DNA from: Syntrophales bacterium
GTDB lineage: Bacteria; Desulfobacterota; Syntrophia; Syntrophales; UBA5619
Length of the DNA: 17,524 nt
Reading direction: 5' to 3'
Assembly (NCBI GenBank): GCA_028712015.1
Contig: JAQTRB010000010.1
Span: 1-17,524 of the forward strand
The notes below the pieces were generated by a model that did no database searches, had not been told where the DNA came from, and worked only from the letters and a program-made list of their open reading frames with translations. The number at the start of each line of letters is the position of its first letter. The stretch's first letter is position 1. Positions 1-6,560 of the stretch are shown here, piece after piece. Both the position numbers and the translations under genes were made by a program.

Positions 1-2006
1 TAATGTTTCCGCTGCAGGATCCGGATCTTCATCTGCGGGATCCGCCGCCCTACCCTCGTCAAATCGGGATTCAGTTCGTACGCCGTCGTGTAGGCCTTGA
101 GCGCCTCCTCAAAAAGACCTTTCTTCTCATAGGCCTCCCCGAGATTCGCATGCACCTCATCGTCCTCGGGATCCAGCTTGAGCGACATCCGGTAGTATTC
201 GATTTGCCGATCCACATCGCCCTTGAGTCCGTACGCATGAGCGGCGCTCGCATAGCCGGAAGCCTTCTTCGGATTCAGATCGATCAGCTTTTTATAGATT
301 CCGACAGCCTTGTCGTATTGCTTTTCTTTCATATAGGCATCCGCCAAGGTGTTTAAAGCCGGGGTCGTGGGTTTCACGGCGACAATCTTCTCGTACATCG
401 CGATCGACTCCTTGGTTTTGCCCATCTGCGCATAGGTAAGGGCCAGGTTCTGCCGGATCTGGGGATCCTTGGCGCCCGATCGAATCGCCTTTTCATAGTT
501 CGCGGTGGACTGGGCCGGCTTCTTCAGCTCCGCATAGGCAAAACCGAGACGGGTATAGTACAGAGAATTTTTGGGGTTGATTTTGACCAGCCTTTCATAA
601 AGCGTCGCCGACTCCGCGAACCGTCTGCCCTGGAAATGGAGGGAGGCCAGTCTCTCCATCGCGTCCGTATCTCCGGGTTTCAAATCAAGGACTTTCTGGT
701 ATTCGCGAACCGCATCCGGTTCCCGCTTTGCCTTTTCAAGCGCGGCCGCGAGATTGAAGCGAACCACCGGGTCATTCGGATTCAGTTCGATCGCCTTTCG
801 GTAGCTCTCCATCTCCTCCCTGGCACGTCCCTTGCCGCCATAGGCCACACCGAGATTGGCATAGACGGCGGCATTTTTGGGCTGTCTTTTCAGCACCTCA
901 AGATGCCACCGGATCGCTTCGTCGAAATTCCCCATCTTCAACGAAACGCTCGCAAGGGCGGCCGCCACATGGTCGGCTTTCGGCACCCTTTCCAGGACCA
1001 AACGATATTGTTCGGCGGCTTTGGGAAGCCGGCCGGTTTTCTCATAGGCCTCGCCCAGTTTAAACATGGCCACGGGATTTTCCGGTCGTATCTTCAGGGA
1101 GGCCATGTAAGCGGAGATGGCCTTTTCCCAGTTCCCAAGCCGTTCCCAGGCCATGGCCATGTCCGCCAGAACGGCATCATCCTTGGGATTCGCCTTGATC
1201 GAGCGTTCCGCAATCCGGATCGACTCCTCGTAACGTCCTATTTTCAGATAACATTTGGCCAATTCCGCCAGGATGACCGGATCATCCGGTTTCAGGACAA
1301 GAATCGCCTTGTACTGGGCAATCGCATCTCCCGTCATCCCGGCACGGAAATAGATCGATGCCAGCATCCGGCGCACGTTCGTATCTTCCCGGTTCATCTC
1401 GATCGCCCTTTTGAGGTATTCGATCTGAACCTTCTGGTTCCCGGAACTCCGGGCATAGCGCAGCCAGTCCTGCGGGGTAATCTGTATCCGGATCGGAATA
1501 GAGGCTATCGGATCATCTTGATAGGTAATGCTCATGAAGAACCCACCCGGCTTTTTTTCCCCAACGCCTTTGCGACCGCTCAGAACCGCCTTGTCGACCA
1601 GATCGATCCCTTTGAGAAGATTTCCCATGTCATTCTTGTCGCCAAGCCCTTCGACATCCACGTCAATCCCGCCACCGAAGATAACATCGGACGATATATC
1701 CTTGATGATGAATTCGTCCCGGTAAGAAACATCAAAGGTATCGTGGGAAGTCAGACGGTAGTCCTTTCCGTTTTTCTCCACGATGAGCGCGTAGAAATGG
1801 GGCTGCCGACCGAGAACGACAAAGGAAAAGGTGTTCCCGATCCGGGTCAGTCCTTCAGAGATCCACCGCCCCTTTTCCGGATAGAATAATCCAATCGCCA
1901 AACCGGCGACCGCCAAAACGACTGGAATCATGATAACGATCCAGATTGGCGTCGATCTTCGTCCTTTTCCCGCAGGCGTTTTTTCCTTACCCGACCCATA
2001 TTCCAT
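1..2006 (-). CDS. Membrane-anchored TPR-repeat protein (3' end at window edge)
   Basis: My reading of the minus strand from the ATG at 2006-2004 stays open for 668 codons. The last full codon is CAT (5-3) and the next begins TA, so the stop (TAA/TAG) is probably just outside; a Tyr codon cannot be excluded. A basic N-terminus (KEKTPAGKGRRS) precedes one hydrophobic helix at about residues 21-42, which predicts a cytoplasmic N-terminus and an exported C-terminal part. Residues about 45-170 form a non-repeat region I do not recognise. From about residue 175 to the end there are about 14 tetratricopeptide repeats of 34 residues, with the usual A-x-x-x-Y, A-I/ALxxYxKAIELxP and NPxD signs. TPR arrays bind proteins; the partner is unknown. 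An AAAGGGG ribosome site lies 8 nt before the ATG. xerD ends 58 bp upstream on the same strand, so the two may be co-transcribed. Confidence 0.85.
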   Translation of the reverse strand, partial: MEYGSGKEKTPAGKGRRSTPIWIVIMIPVVLAVAGLAIGLFYPEKGRWISEGLTRIGNTFSFVVLGRQPHFYALIVEKNGKDYRLTSHDTFDVSYRDEFIIKDISSDVIFGGGIDVDVEGLGDKNDMGNLLKGIDLVDKAVLSGRKGVGEKKPGGFFMSITYQDDPIASIPIRIQITPQDWLRYARSSGNQKVQIEYLKRAIEMNREDTNVRRMLASIYFRAGMTGDAIAQYKAILVLKPDDPVILAELAKCYLKIGRYEESIRIAERSIKANPKDDAVLADMAMAWERLGNWEKAISAYMASLKIRPENPVAMFKLGEAYEKTGRLPKAAEQYRLVLERVPKADHVAAALASVSLKMGNFDEAIRWHLEVLKRQPKNAAVYANLGVAYGGKGRAREEMESYRKAIELNPNDPVVRFNLAAALEKAKREPDAVREYQKVLDLKPGDTDAMERLASLHFQGRRFAESATLYERLVKINPKNSLYYTRLGFAYAELKKPAQSTANYEKAIRSGAKDPQIRQNLALTYAQMGKTKESIAMYEKIVAVKPTTPALNTLADAYMKEKQYDKAVGIYKKLIDLNPKKASGYASAAHAYGLKGDVDRQIEYYRMSLKLDPEDDEVHANLGEAYEKKGLFEEALKAYTTAYELNPDLTRVGRRIPQMKIRILQRKH

Positions 2007-2064
2007 CGTTTTCTACCCCTTTATCAAGCTGATTCCTTCCTGAACCGCCATCCAAAAACGTTTT

Positions 2065-2943
2065 TCAACCCCGAGGATGATATTTTCGGTGAACCTCTTT
2101 GAGGCGTTCCCGCGTCACATGGGTATAGATCTGCGTCGTGGAGATGTCGGCATGGCCCAGCATGATCTGCACGGAACGCAGATCGGCCCCCCCCTCCAGC
2201 AGATGCGTTGCAAAGGAATGCCTGAAAATATGGGGATGAACCCTCTTGCCCAAGCCTGCCTTTGCCGCATATTTTTTAACGATTTTCCAAAACCCCTGAC
2301 GGGTCATTCCCCGACCCGACCGGTTCAAAAACAGCCGATCATTGTCTCTCCCTTTGAGTAAAAGGGGCCTGGCCCCATCCAGATAACGTTTGACTCGATC
2401 ATTCGCCGTGCGCCCGATCGGAACGATCCTCTCCTTCTCTCTCTTGCCCATGGCAACCAGATATCCCACCTGCCAGTTGATGCTGTTTAGCGTCAATCCG
2501 ATCAGCTCCGACACCCTGATCCCAGTCGCGTAGCAGAGTTCCAGCATCGCTCCATCCCTACATTCCGTCGGGGTTTCCTCACCGGGTTGCGCCAGCAGCA
2601 AATTCATCTCTTCCCGGCTCAGCACATCGGGAAGCCGCATCCAAGCCCGGCCAAGCTCAATGCGGGCAACCGGGGTATGATCAACCTTCTTCTCCCTGAG
2701 GAGATATTTATAAAACCCCCGAACGGCCGCCAAGGCGCGATTCACCGAATTGGCCGCAAGCCCTTCTTTCTGCAGTGACGCTAAAAAGGAAATCAGCCCC
2801 TCCGTATCGATCCCGCTGATTCCCTCATCGCCGGCGAATTCCGCATACCGCCCCAAATCACGGCTGTACCCCTCAATCGTATTGCGGGAAGCACCCTTCT
2901 CAACGGCAAGGTAATTGAGATAGTCATCGATCAGATGATGCAT
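2065..2943 (-). CDS. xerD: Tyrosine recombinase XerD
   Basis: 292 residues, the normal length for XerC/XerD. Residues 1-85 are the SAM-like core-binding domain (IDDYLNYLAVEKGASRNTI) and residues 105-285 the catalytic domain. The whole catalytic set is visible: Arg143 (ATGIRVSEL), Lys167, His238 and Arg241 (HIFRHSFATHLLE), His264 (LGHADISTT) and the nucleophile Tyr273 (TQIYTHV). Xer recombinases act at dif to resolve chromosome dimers before division. The sequence reads as XerD-like rather than a phage integrase, because it is short and has no N-terminal arm-binding domain; XerC cannot be fully excluded. The start at 2943 has no clear ribosome site, and no start codon was seen in the few in-frame codons directly upstream. 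No integrase-associated cargo or attachment site is nearby, so a housekeeping role is likely. Confidence 0.9.
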   Translation of the reverse strand: MHHLIDDYLNYLAVEKGASRNTIEGYSRDLGRYAEFAGDEGISGIDTEGLISFLASLQKEGLAANSVNRALAAVRGFYKYLLREKKVDHTPVARIELGRAWMRLPDVLSREEMNLLLAQPGEETPTECRDGAMLELCYATGIRVSELIGLTLNSINWQVGYLVAMGKREKERIVPIGRTANDRVKRYLDGARPLLLKGRDNDRLFLNRSGRGMTRQGFWKIVKKYAAKAGLGKRVHPHIFRHSFATHLLEGGADLRSVQIMLGHADISTTQIYTHVTRERLKEVHRKYHPRG

Positions 2944-3424
2944 GTTATTTTTTAACGTAAATGACGTGGAGAAGCAAAGACTTTTTGTGGACCGGTCACC
3001 GCCGGACGAAAACGAATCAAGACCGAAAAAGAATCAACTTAAATTCTGGATATTTCTGGACGATCACTTTGTGCAATTTTATTGACACTCCCACGGGATT
3101 ATGATAGGCGAACCAGCACCGTCGTCTTGATGGTCTTCGTTATTTGGCGGGATGAGACAAAACATTGGGGTGTTCTTGAAGTGCACAGGCGTGCTTCCTT
3201 CGCACGTCCGTAAGCCGTGCCCCGGAATGCTTTTTCACCCGTATCCCTATTTTCGAAGGCTGCGCATACCGCACTTTCGGGTGGAAAGCGGGTCGCGTCC
3301 AATGCCGAGAATACAGAGACAGACCGATTTTTATTTCATCCGGACGGGCGGAAACCGCCTTATCATCGACTTTGGATGAATTTTTGAGCTTCATTCCTGT
3401 TCAGGGAAACGGTCCTTTTATTTT
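2944..3424. other. Intergenic region without a supported gene
   Basis: This stretch lies between divergent xerD and the formate dehydrogenase cluster. Short open frames exist on both strands (for example 3140-3394 minus and 3152-3379 plus). None has a ribosome site, a recognisable motif or plausible amino-acid composition, so I call no gene. It contains several inverted repeats. One hairpin sits within 3188-3209 (CGTGC, loop TTCCTTC, GCACG), and a two-tier inverted repeat occupies 3335-3380. It could hold enhancer sites for the sigma-54 promoter, a structured RNA, or a decayed or dispersed repeat. Confidence 0.5.
3335..3385. repeat. Nested inverted repeat
   Basis: The inner arm is perfect: GGCGG (3347-3351), loop AAA, CCGCC (3355-3359). 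The outer arms are TTCATCC (3335-3341) and GGATGAA (3374-3380), followed by TTTTT on the plus strand. It lies about 70-115 bp upstream of the predicted sigma-54 start site. That is the usual distance for an enhancer-binding-protein site, but it could equally be the terminator of an unrecognised upstream transcript. Confidence 0.35.
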
Positions 3425-3440
3425 GGCATTTAATTTGCTG
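3423..3440 (+). promoter_or_regulatory. Sigma-54 (RpoN) promoter
   Basis: The string TTGGCATTTAATTTGCTG has GG at 3425-3426 and GC at 3437-3438, separated by exactly 10 bases. It agrees with the sigma-54 consensus TGGCAC-N5-TTGCT at most positions. Transcription would begin near 3450, giving a leader of about 120 nt before the first DRTGG gene at 3571. There is no equally good sigma-70 promoter between here and 3571. The orientation and position suit the whole plus-strand cluster. A cognate enhancer-binding protein is not encoded in this window. Confidence 0.6.
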
Positions 3441-3448
3441 CTGTTATC

Positions 3449-3574
3449 ATGGATAAAATGCTTCAAGCCGTTTCTCATATATGTAAAAGGTTCATCGTTC
3501 CGGCAGATGTTGAACGTGTGCCCCGTCAGGAGAATATGGCGTTGAATGTACATGTTATGAAGGAACGACTATGA
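3449..3574 (+). CDS. Possible leader peptide ORF, coupled to the DRTGG gene
   Basis: An open frame of 41 codons starts at ATG 3449 and ends in a TGA that overlaps the next gene's ATG (ATGA at 3571-3574), the classic layout for translational coupling. If the sigma-54 start near 3450 is right, the first ATG cannot be used. The later in-frame ATG at 3536, with AGGAG just before it (close spacing), would give a 12-residue peptide, MALNVHVMKERL. No known family is recognised. It may be only part of the untranslated leader. Confidence 0.25.
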   Translation: MDKMLQAVSHICKRFIVPADVERVPRQENMALNVHVMKERL

Positions 3575-3945
3575 CTCTCCAGGAAATAAGGAACCTGCTG
3601 GATGCCGAGATTTTGTCCTGTGGGAATCAGATGCATAAGGAAGTACACCGCGCCTTCGCCGCCGATACCATGAGCGATCTGCTGGCCTTCGGGAAAGCGG
3701 GGCACATTCTTCTGACCCGAATGACCAGTCCACAGGTGGTCAGAACTTCCGATCTGTTGGAAATCACGGCAATCGTCATGGTCAGGGGAAAGATTCCTCC
3801 ACCGGAGGTGATTCAACTGGCGGAAGAACTGAATGTCCCGATTTTGGCAACCCGTTTTCTTCAATTTGACGTGTCGGGTCTTTTGTATGCAAACGGCTTA
3901 CGCGGTAATCTCGAGAAGGCGGATGATCGACGCGCCCTCGCTTGA
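3571..3945 (+). CDS. DRTGG-domain protein 1
   Basis: 124 residues, essentially one DRTGG domain (PF07085 type, the domain also found in some phosphotransacetylases and beside CBS domains). The family pattern is visible: LLDAEILS near the N-terminus, then GADxMSDLLAF-like AADTMSDLLAF, a middle strand GHILLTRMTSPQVVRTSDLL, VMVRG (about residues 69-73), and the closing LAEELNVPILATRFLQFDVSGLL. Stand-alone DRTGG proteins are presumed small-molecule or nucleotide sensors; no ligand is proven. AAGGA (3560-3564) is spaced 6 nt from the ATG. It is the first firm gene of the cluster and is closely similar to the next one, so the pair looks like a tandem duplication. It has no catalytic motif, so a regulatory or structural role is the natural reading. 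Confidence 0.8.
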   Translation: MTLQEIRNLLDAEILSCGNQMHKEVHRAFAADTMSDLLAFGKAGHILLTRMTSPQVVRTSDLLEITAIVMVRGKIPPPEVIQLAEELNVPILATRFLQFDVSGLLYANGLRGNLEKADDRRALA

Positions 3946-4031
3946 TCCGAAGCGAAAACGTTTGCCTGCCCATCCCGGAACATTTTGGACCCCGGGAAGG
4001 GTTCCCTGCCGACTGAGGAAGAAGGTGACGA

Positions 4032-4406
4032 TTGCTCCTTCGTGAGGTACAGAAAATTCTCGACGCCGAGGTACTTGTCGGGGCCGACAAGCTTGATATG
4101 GAGGTCCATACGGCTTTCGGCGCCGACCTGATGAGCGATGTGCTGGCCTTCGCCGATTCCGGCTGCCTCCTGTTGACGGGTTTGACCAATCCTCAGGTCA
4201 TCCGTACGGCCGATGTGTTGGACATCGCGGCAATCATCCTGGTTCGAGGGAAGAAACCGCCTCCGGAAACCCTCCGCGCCGCATCGGATAAAAACATCCC
4301 CGTTCTCTCGACAAGGTATATTCTTTTCGAATCGGCAGGTCGGCTGTACGAAAAGGGGATCGTCGGTTCCACGCAGAAAGTGGATGGGCGCCGTGTCCGT
4401 TTGTGA
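4032..4406 (+). CDS. DRTGG-domain protein 2
   Basis: 124 residues, the same length as the first DRTGG protein and alignable along its whole length (LLREVQKILDAEVL against TLQEIRNLLDAEIL; GADLMSDVLAFA against AADTMSDLLAFG; IILVRGKKPPPE against VMVRGKIPPPE). The start is a TTG, preceded by AAGG at 4022-4025; it is chosen because it gives exact N-terminal alignment with its paralogue. The 86-bp gap from the first copy contains no gene. Its 3' end overlaps the following ATPase gene, which implies coupled translation and perhaps a physical partnership between a DRTGG sensor and the ATPase. Confidence 0.8.
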   Translation: MLLREVQKILDAEVLVGADKLDMEVHTAFGADLMSDVLAFADSGCLLLTGLTNPQVIRTADVLDIAAIILVRGKKPPPETLRAASDKNIPVLSTRYILFESAGRLYEKGIVGSTQKVDGRRVRL

Positions 4407-4845
4407 ACAACATTTATGCGAGCACAGCTTTCCCGTCAATGGAGGCAATTTTGACGAAGCGGGCCGGGTTTCGGGAAAGATCAAAACCATCCTCAAAGGG
4501 ATGGGAATCAATAATGATGTGGTTCGGATGGCGGCCGTCATCACCTATGAATCGGAGATCAACATTGTCTCCTATGCCCGGCATGGGATGATCCGGCTCC
4601 ATGTGCTTCCGGAACATGTCGAGATCGAAGCGATGGACGAGGGTCCGGGAATTCCCGATATCCGCCTGGCTATTCAGCAGGGCTGGTCCACCGCCACCGA
4701 CAAGATCCGGGAGATGGGGTTCGGCGCCGGCATGGGACTGAACAATATCCGCAATTTTTCGGACATCTTTCACATTTCATCCGACGTAGGCAAAGGAACC
4801 CGCCTGAAAATGATCATCCATATCCAACAGGGACAGGACCCTTAA
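4384..4845 (+). CDS. Small GHKL ATPase, anti-sigma-factor/RsbW-like
   Basis: 153 residues, a lone HATPase_c (GHKL) fold. An N-box-like helix is seen at about residues 48-65 (Glu56...Asn60 in ITYESEINIVSYA). The G1 box is DEGPG (85-89), the G2 lid is the glycine-rich GFGAGMGL (112-119) and the G3 box GKGT (136-139). There is no dimerisation/phospho-acceptor domain and no receiver, so it is not a classical sensor kinase. RsbW/SpoIIAB proteins are the closest architectural relatives; they bind ATP, phosphorylate partner proteins on Ser/Thr and sequester sigma factors. No STAS antagonist or sigma factor is encoded nearby, so another target (the DRTGG proteins or the enzyme complex) is possible. 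The start is uncertain: ATG 4384 overlaps the previous gene by 23 bp, and GTG 4393 is an alternative. Ribosome site weak. Confidence 0.78.
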   Translation: MGAVSVCEQHLCEHSFPVNGGNFDEAGRVSGKIKTILKGMGINNDVVRMAAVITYESEINIVSYARHGMIRLHVLPEHVEIEAMDEGPGIPDIRLAIQQGWSTATDKIREMGFGAGMGLNNIRNFSDIFHISSDVGKGTRLKMIIHIQQGQDP

Positions 4846-4860
4846 AACCGGAGACAGAAT

Positions 4861-5205
4861 ATGAATCTCGAAACCATCGTACAGGCATTGCAACTCCGCG
4901 TGAAATCGGGAGAGAACCGGCTGGGGGTCGAGGTCCGGGGGGGATACGTCGGCGATCTTTTGAGCGATGTGATGGCCAACAGCCGGGAGGGTGACCTCTG
5001 GATCACCCGTCAGACGCATCAAAATATCATCGCGGTGGCCAGCCTTAAGGATCTCGCCGGAATCATTCTGGTTCGGGGCGCCGAACCCGCGACGGACACG
5101 CTGGAGAAGGCCGCCCTGGAAAACATCCCGCTTTTGACGACGGATCTGCCGGCTTTCGAGACGGCGGGCAGAGTCCATCGGATGATCCACCCACGGGAGG
5201 CATAG
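4861..5205 (+). CDS. DRTGG-domain protein 3
   Basis: 114 residues, a third and more divergent DRTGG protein. It keeps the core pattern VGDLLSDVMANS (about 37-48), GDLWITRQTHQNIIAVASLKDLAGIILVRG split over two strands and ALENIPLLTTDLPAFETAGRV, but lacks the basic C-terminal tail of copies 1 and 2. GGAGA (4850-4854) is 6 nt from the ATG. It lies 15 bp behind the first GHKL ATPase, so the order DRTGG-DRTGG-ATPase-DRTGG is tight. Divergence from the tandem pair suggests an older duplication with a separate ligand or partner. Confidence 0.78.
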   Translation: MNLETIVQALQLRVKSGENRLGVEVRGGYVGDLLSDVMANSREGDLWITRQTHQNIIAVASLKDLAGIILVRGAEPATDTLEKAALENIPLLTTDLPAFETAGRVHRMIHPREA

Positions 5206-5238
5206 CCATCGCAACGAGGAAAGGGGCATCCTCTGGAT

Positions 5239-5979
5239 ATGATCAGGGCTTTTCGTTGTGATCTCCATGTGCATACCTGTCTTTCTCCCTGTGCCGGTCT
5301 GGATATGTATCCGACCGCTGTCGTCGCACGAGCCGTGGCTGAGAAACTGGATGTAATTGCCGTCTGTGATCACAACGCATCGGAAAATGCCCCTCACGTG
5401 ATCCGGGCGGCACGGGGGCGCGACCTGGCTGTTCTCCCCGGCATGGAGGTCGCCAGCCGGGAAGAGGTTCATCTGCTTGCGCTCTTTGACAAAATGGATG
5501 GCCTGCAGCGTCTGCAGGAGATTGTTTATGCCCATCTGCCCGGAGCGAACGATGAGAATCGTTTCGGCTGCCAGGCGATCGTGAATGAACTGGACGAAGT
5601 GGAGGGGTTTAACGAAAGGCTCTTGATCGGGGCAACGGAACTTCCCCTGGCGGACCTGGTTTGCCATATTCATGACTTCGGAGGTCTCGCTGTTGCTTCT
5701 CATATTGACCGGGAGAGCTTCAGTGTGATAAGCCAACTCGGTTTTATCGATCCGGAAGTTCCTTTCGACGCGCTCGAAATCTCCGGAAGAATAGGACTGG
5801 CCAGAGCGCGAGGACATTACCCCGAGCTTTCCGGATATGCCTTTCTGACGTCGTCCGACGCGCATCGACGCGAGGAGATCGGAAGGGTTTTTACGGATTT
5901 TTTGATGGAGTCGCCCTCGGTTTGCGAACTGAAAATGGCCTTTTCCGGATTGATGGGTCGCGGCATAACGGATCACTGA
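5239..5979 (+). CDS. PHP-domain metal-dependent phosphoesterase
   Basis: 246 residues covering a complete PHP domain. The metal ligands typical of the family are visible in order: Asp8, His10 and His12 (CDLHVHTCLSP), Asp44 and His45 (AVCDHNASEN), Glu70 (PGMEVAS), His78, His155 (ASHIDRES), and Asp207 and His209 (SSDAHRREEIG). Such proteins hydrolyse phosphoesters with two or three metal ions. Related families act on nucleotides (YciV/RNase AM) or histidinol phosphate; this one's substrate is unknown. The ATG follows AAGGGG at a rather long 12-nt spacing. The stop overlaps the start of the next ATPase gene (TGATG). Lying between DRTGG sensors and a GHKL ATPase, it may make or remove a nucleotide signal, but that is inference. 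Confidence 0.85.
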   Translation: MIRAFRCDLHVHTCLSPCAGLDMYPTAVVARAVAEKLDVIAVCDHNASENAPHVIRAARGRDLAVLPGMEVASREEVHLLALFDKMDGLQRLQEIVYAHLPGANDENRFGCQAIVNELDEVEGFNERLLIGATELPLADLVCHIHDFGGLAVASHIDRESFSVISQLGFIDPEVPFDALEISGRIGLARARGHYPELSGYAFLTSSDAHRREEIGRVFTDFLMESPSVCELKMAFSGLMGRGITDH

Positions 5980-6545
5980 TGCTGGAGCTGGCGCTGCATA
6001 TTCTGGACATTGCGGAAAACTCCGTCAGGGCCGGGGCAAAAACGATATTCATCGATATTGCCGAAAACCGGGGGAAGGATCGACTTTTGATCGAGATCCG
6101 GGATGACGGCGCGGGAATGGATCCGACAACCCTTAAAAAGGCGATGGATCCTTTTTACACCTCCAAGAAGGTCAGGAGGGTCGGTCTGGGTCTGCCGATG
6201 CTTGCGGAAGCGGCGGAGAGAGCAGGCGGAAGCTTTACGATTGAGTCACGAGAGGGGGCGGGAACCCGCGTGGCGGTGAGCTTCGGGCTCGGCCATATCG
6301 ACCGACAGCCGCTGGGCGATCTGACGGGAGCGCTGATGGCGTTGATCGCCGGCAATGCCGGCGTCGATTTCGTCTGCCGGCACGAATGCGAAGGGAAAGT
6401 CTTTCTCTTGGACACACGGGAAATTCGAAACGAAATCGGAGAGATACCGATAAATCATCCGGAAGTCATGAAATTTATCCGGCAACACATTGTTGAGGGT
6501 CTCAGCGGAATAGGAACAGAGGCAAAAAAGCTCTTATCATCTTGA
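5979..6545 (+). CDS. GHKL ATPase with C-terminal extension, kinase-like
   Basis: 188 residues. The N-terminal 100 residues are an HATPase_c fold: N-box LDIAENSVRAGA (Asn14), G1 DDGAGMDP (Asp43, Gly46), an F-box-like DPFYTSKK (57-64) and the lid RVGLGLP (67-73), then GAGTRV as the last glycine box. The remaining 85 residues (ALMALIAGNAGVDFVC...EIRNEIGEIPINHPEVMKFI) form a small domain I cannot name. It has histidine-kinase-like boxes but no HisKA helix, phospho-histidine or sensor region, so it is not a full two-component kinase. The start is ATG 5979, overlapping the PHP stop by one base, so translation is probably coupled. The nuoE-like gene follows 15 bp downstream, placing this protein at the join between the small-protein block and the redox genes. 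Confidence 0.8.
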   Translation: MLELALHILDIAENSVRAGAKTIFIDIAENRGKDRLLIEIRDDGAGMDPTTLKKAMDPFYTSKKVRRVGLGLPMLAEAAERAGGSFTIESREGAGTRVAVSFGLGHIDRQPLGDLTGALMALIAGNAGVDFVCRHECEGKVFLLDTREIRNEIGEIPINHPEVMKFIRQHIVEGLSGIGTEAKKLLSS

Positions 6546-6560
6546 AGGAGGATACACCAC

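Noticed and set aside
636..1889. A 417-codon plus-strand frame opposite the TPR gene
   Set aside because: The minus-strand reading gives clear TPR repeats and a membrane helix; the plus frame has no recognisable pattern.
2065..2943. XerD-type recombinase as the integrase of a mobile island ending at tRNA-Arg
   Set aside because: It has the short housekeeping form, lies 14 kb from the tRNA, and no att repeats or phage/ICE genes are visible in between.
3082..3110. TTGACA at 3082-3087 as a sigma-70 promoter
   Set aside because: The only -10-like box (TATGAT 3100-3105) is 12 bases away, too close; at 17 bases the sequence is TAGGCG.
3140..3394. Small genes in the intergenic region (3140-3394 minus, 3152-3379 plus, 3099-3302 minus)
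   Set aside because: They overlap each other on both strands, have no ribosome site and no family pattern.
4777..5976. A 399-codon minus-strand frame opposite DRTGG 3 and PHP
   Set aside because: The plus-strand genes carry conserved metal ligands and tight spacing; the antisense product matches nothing.
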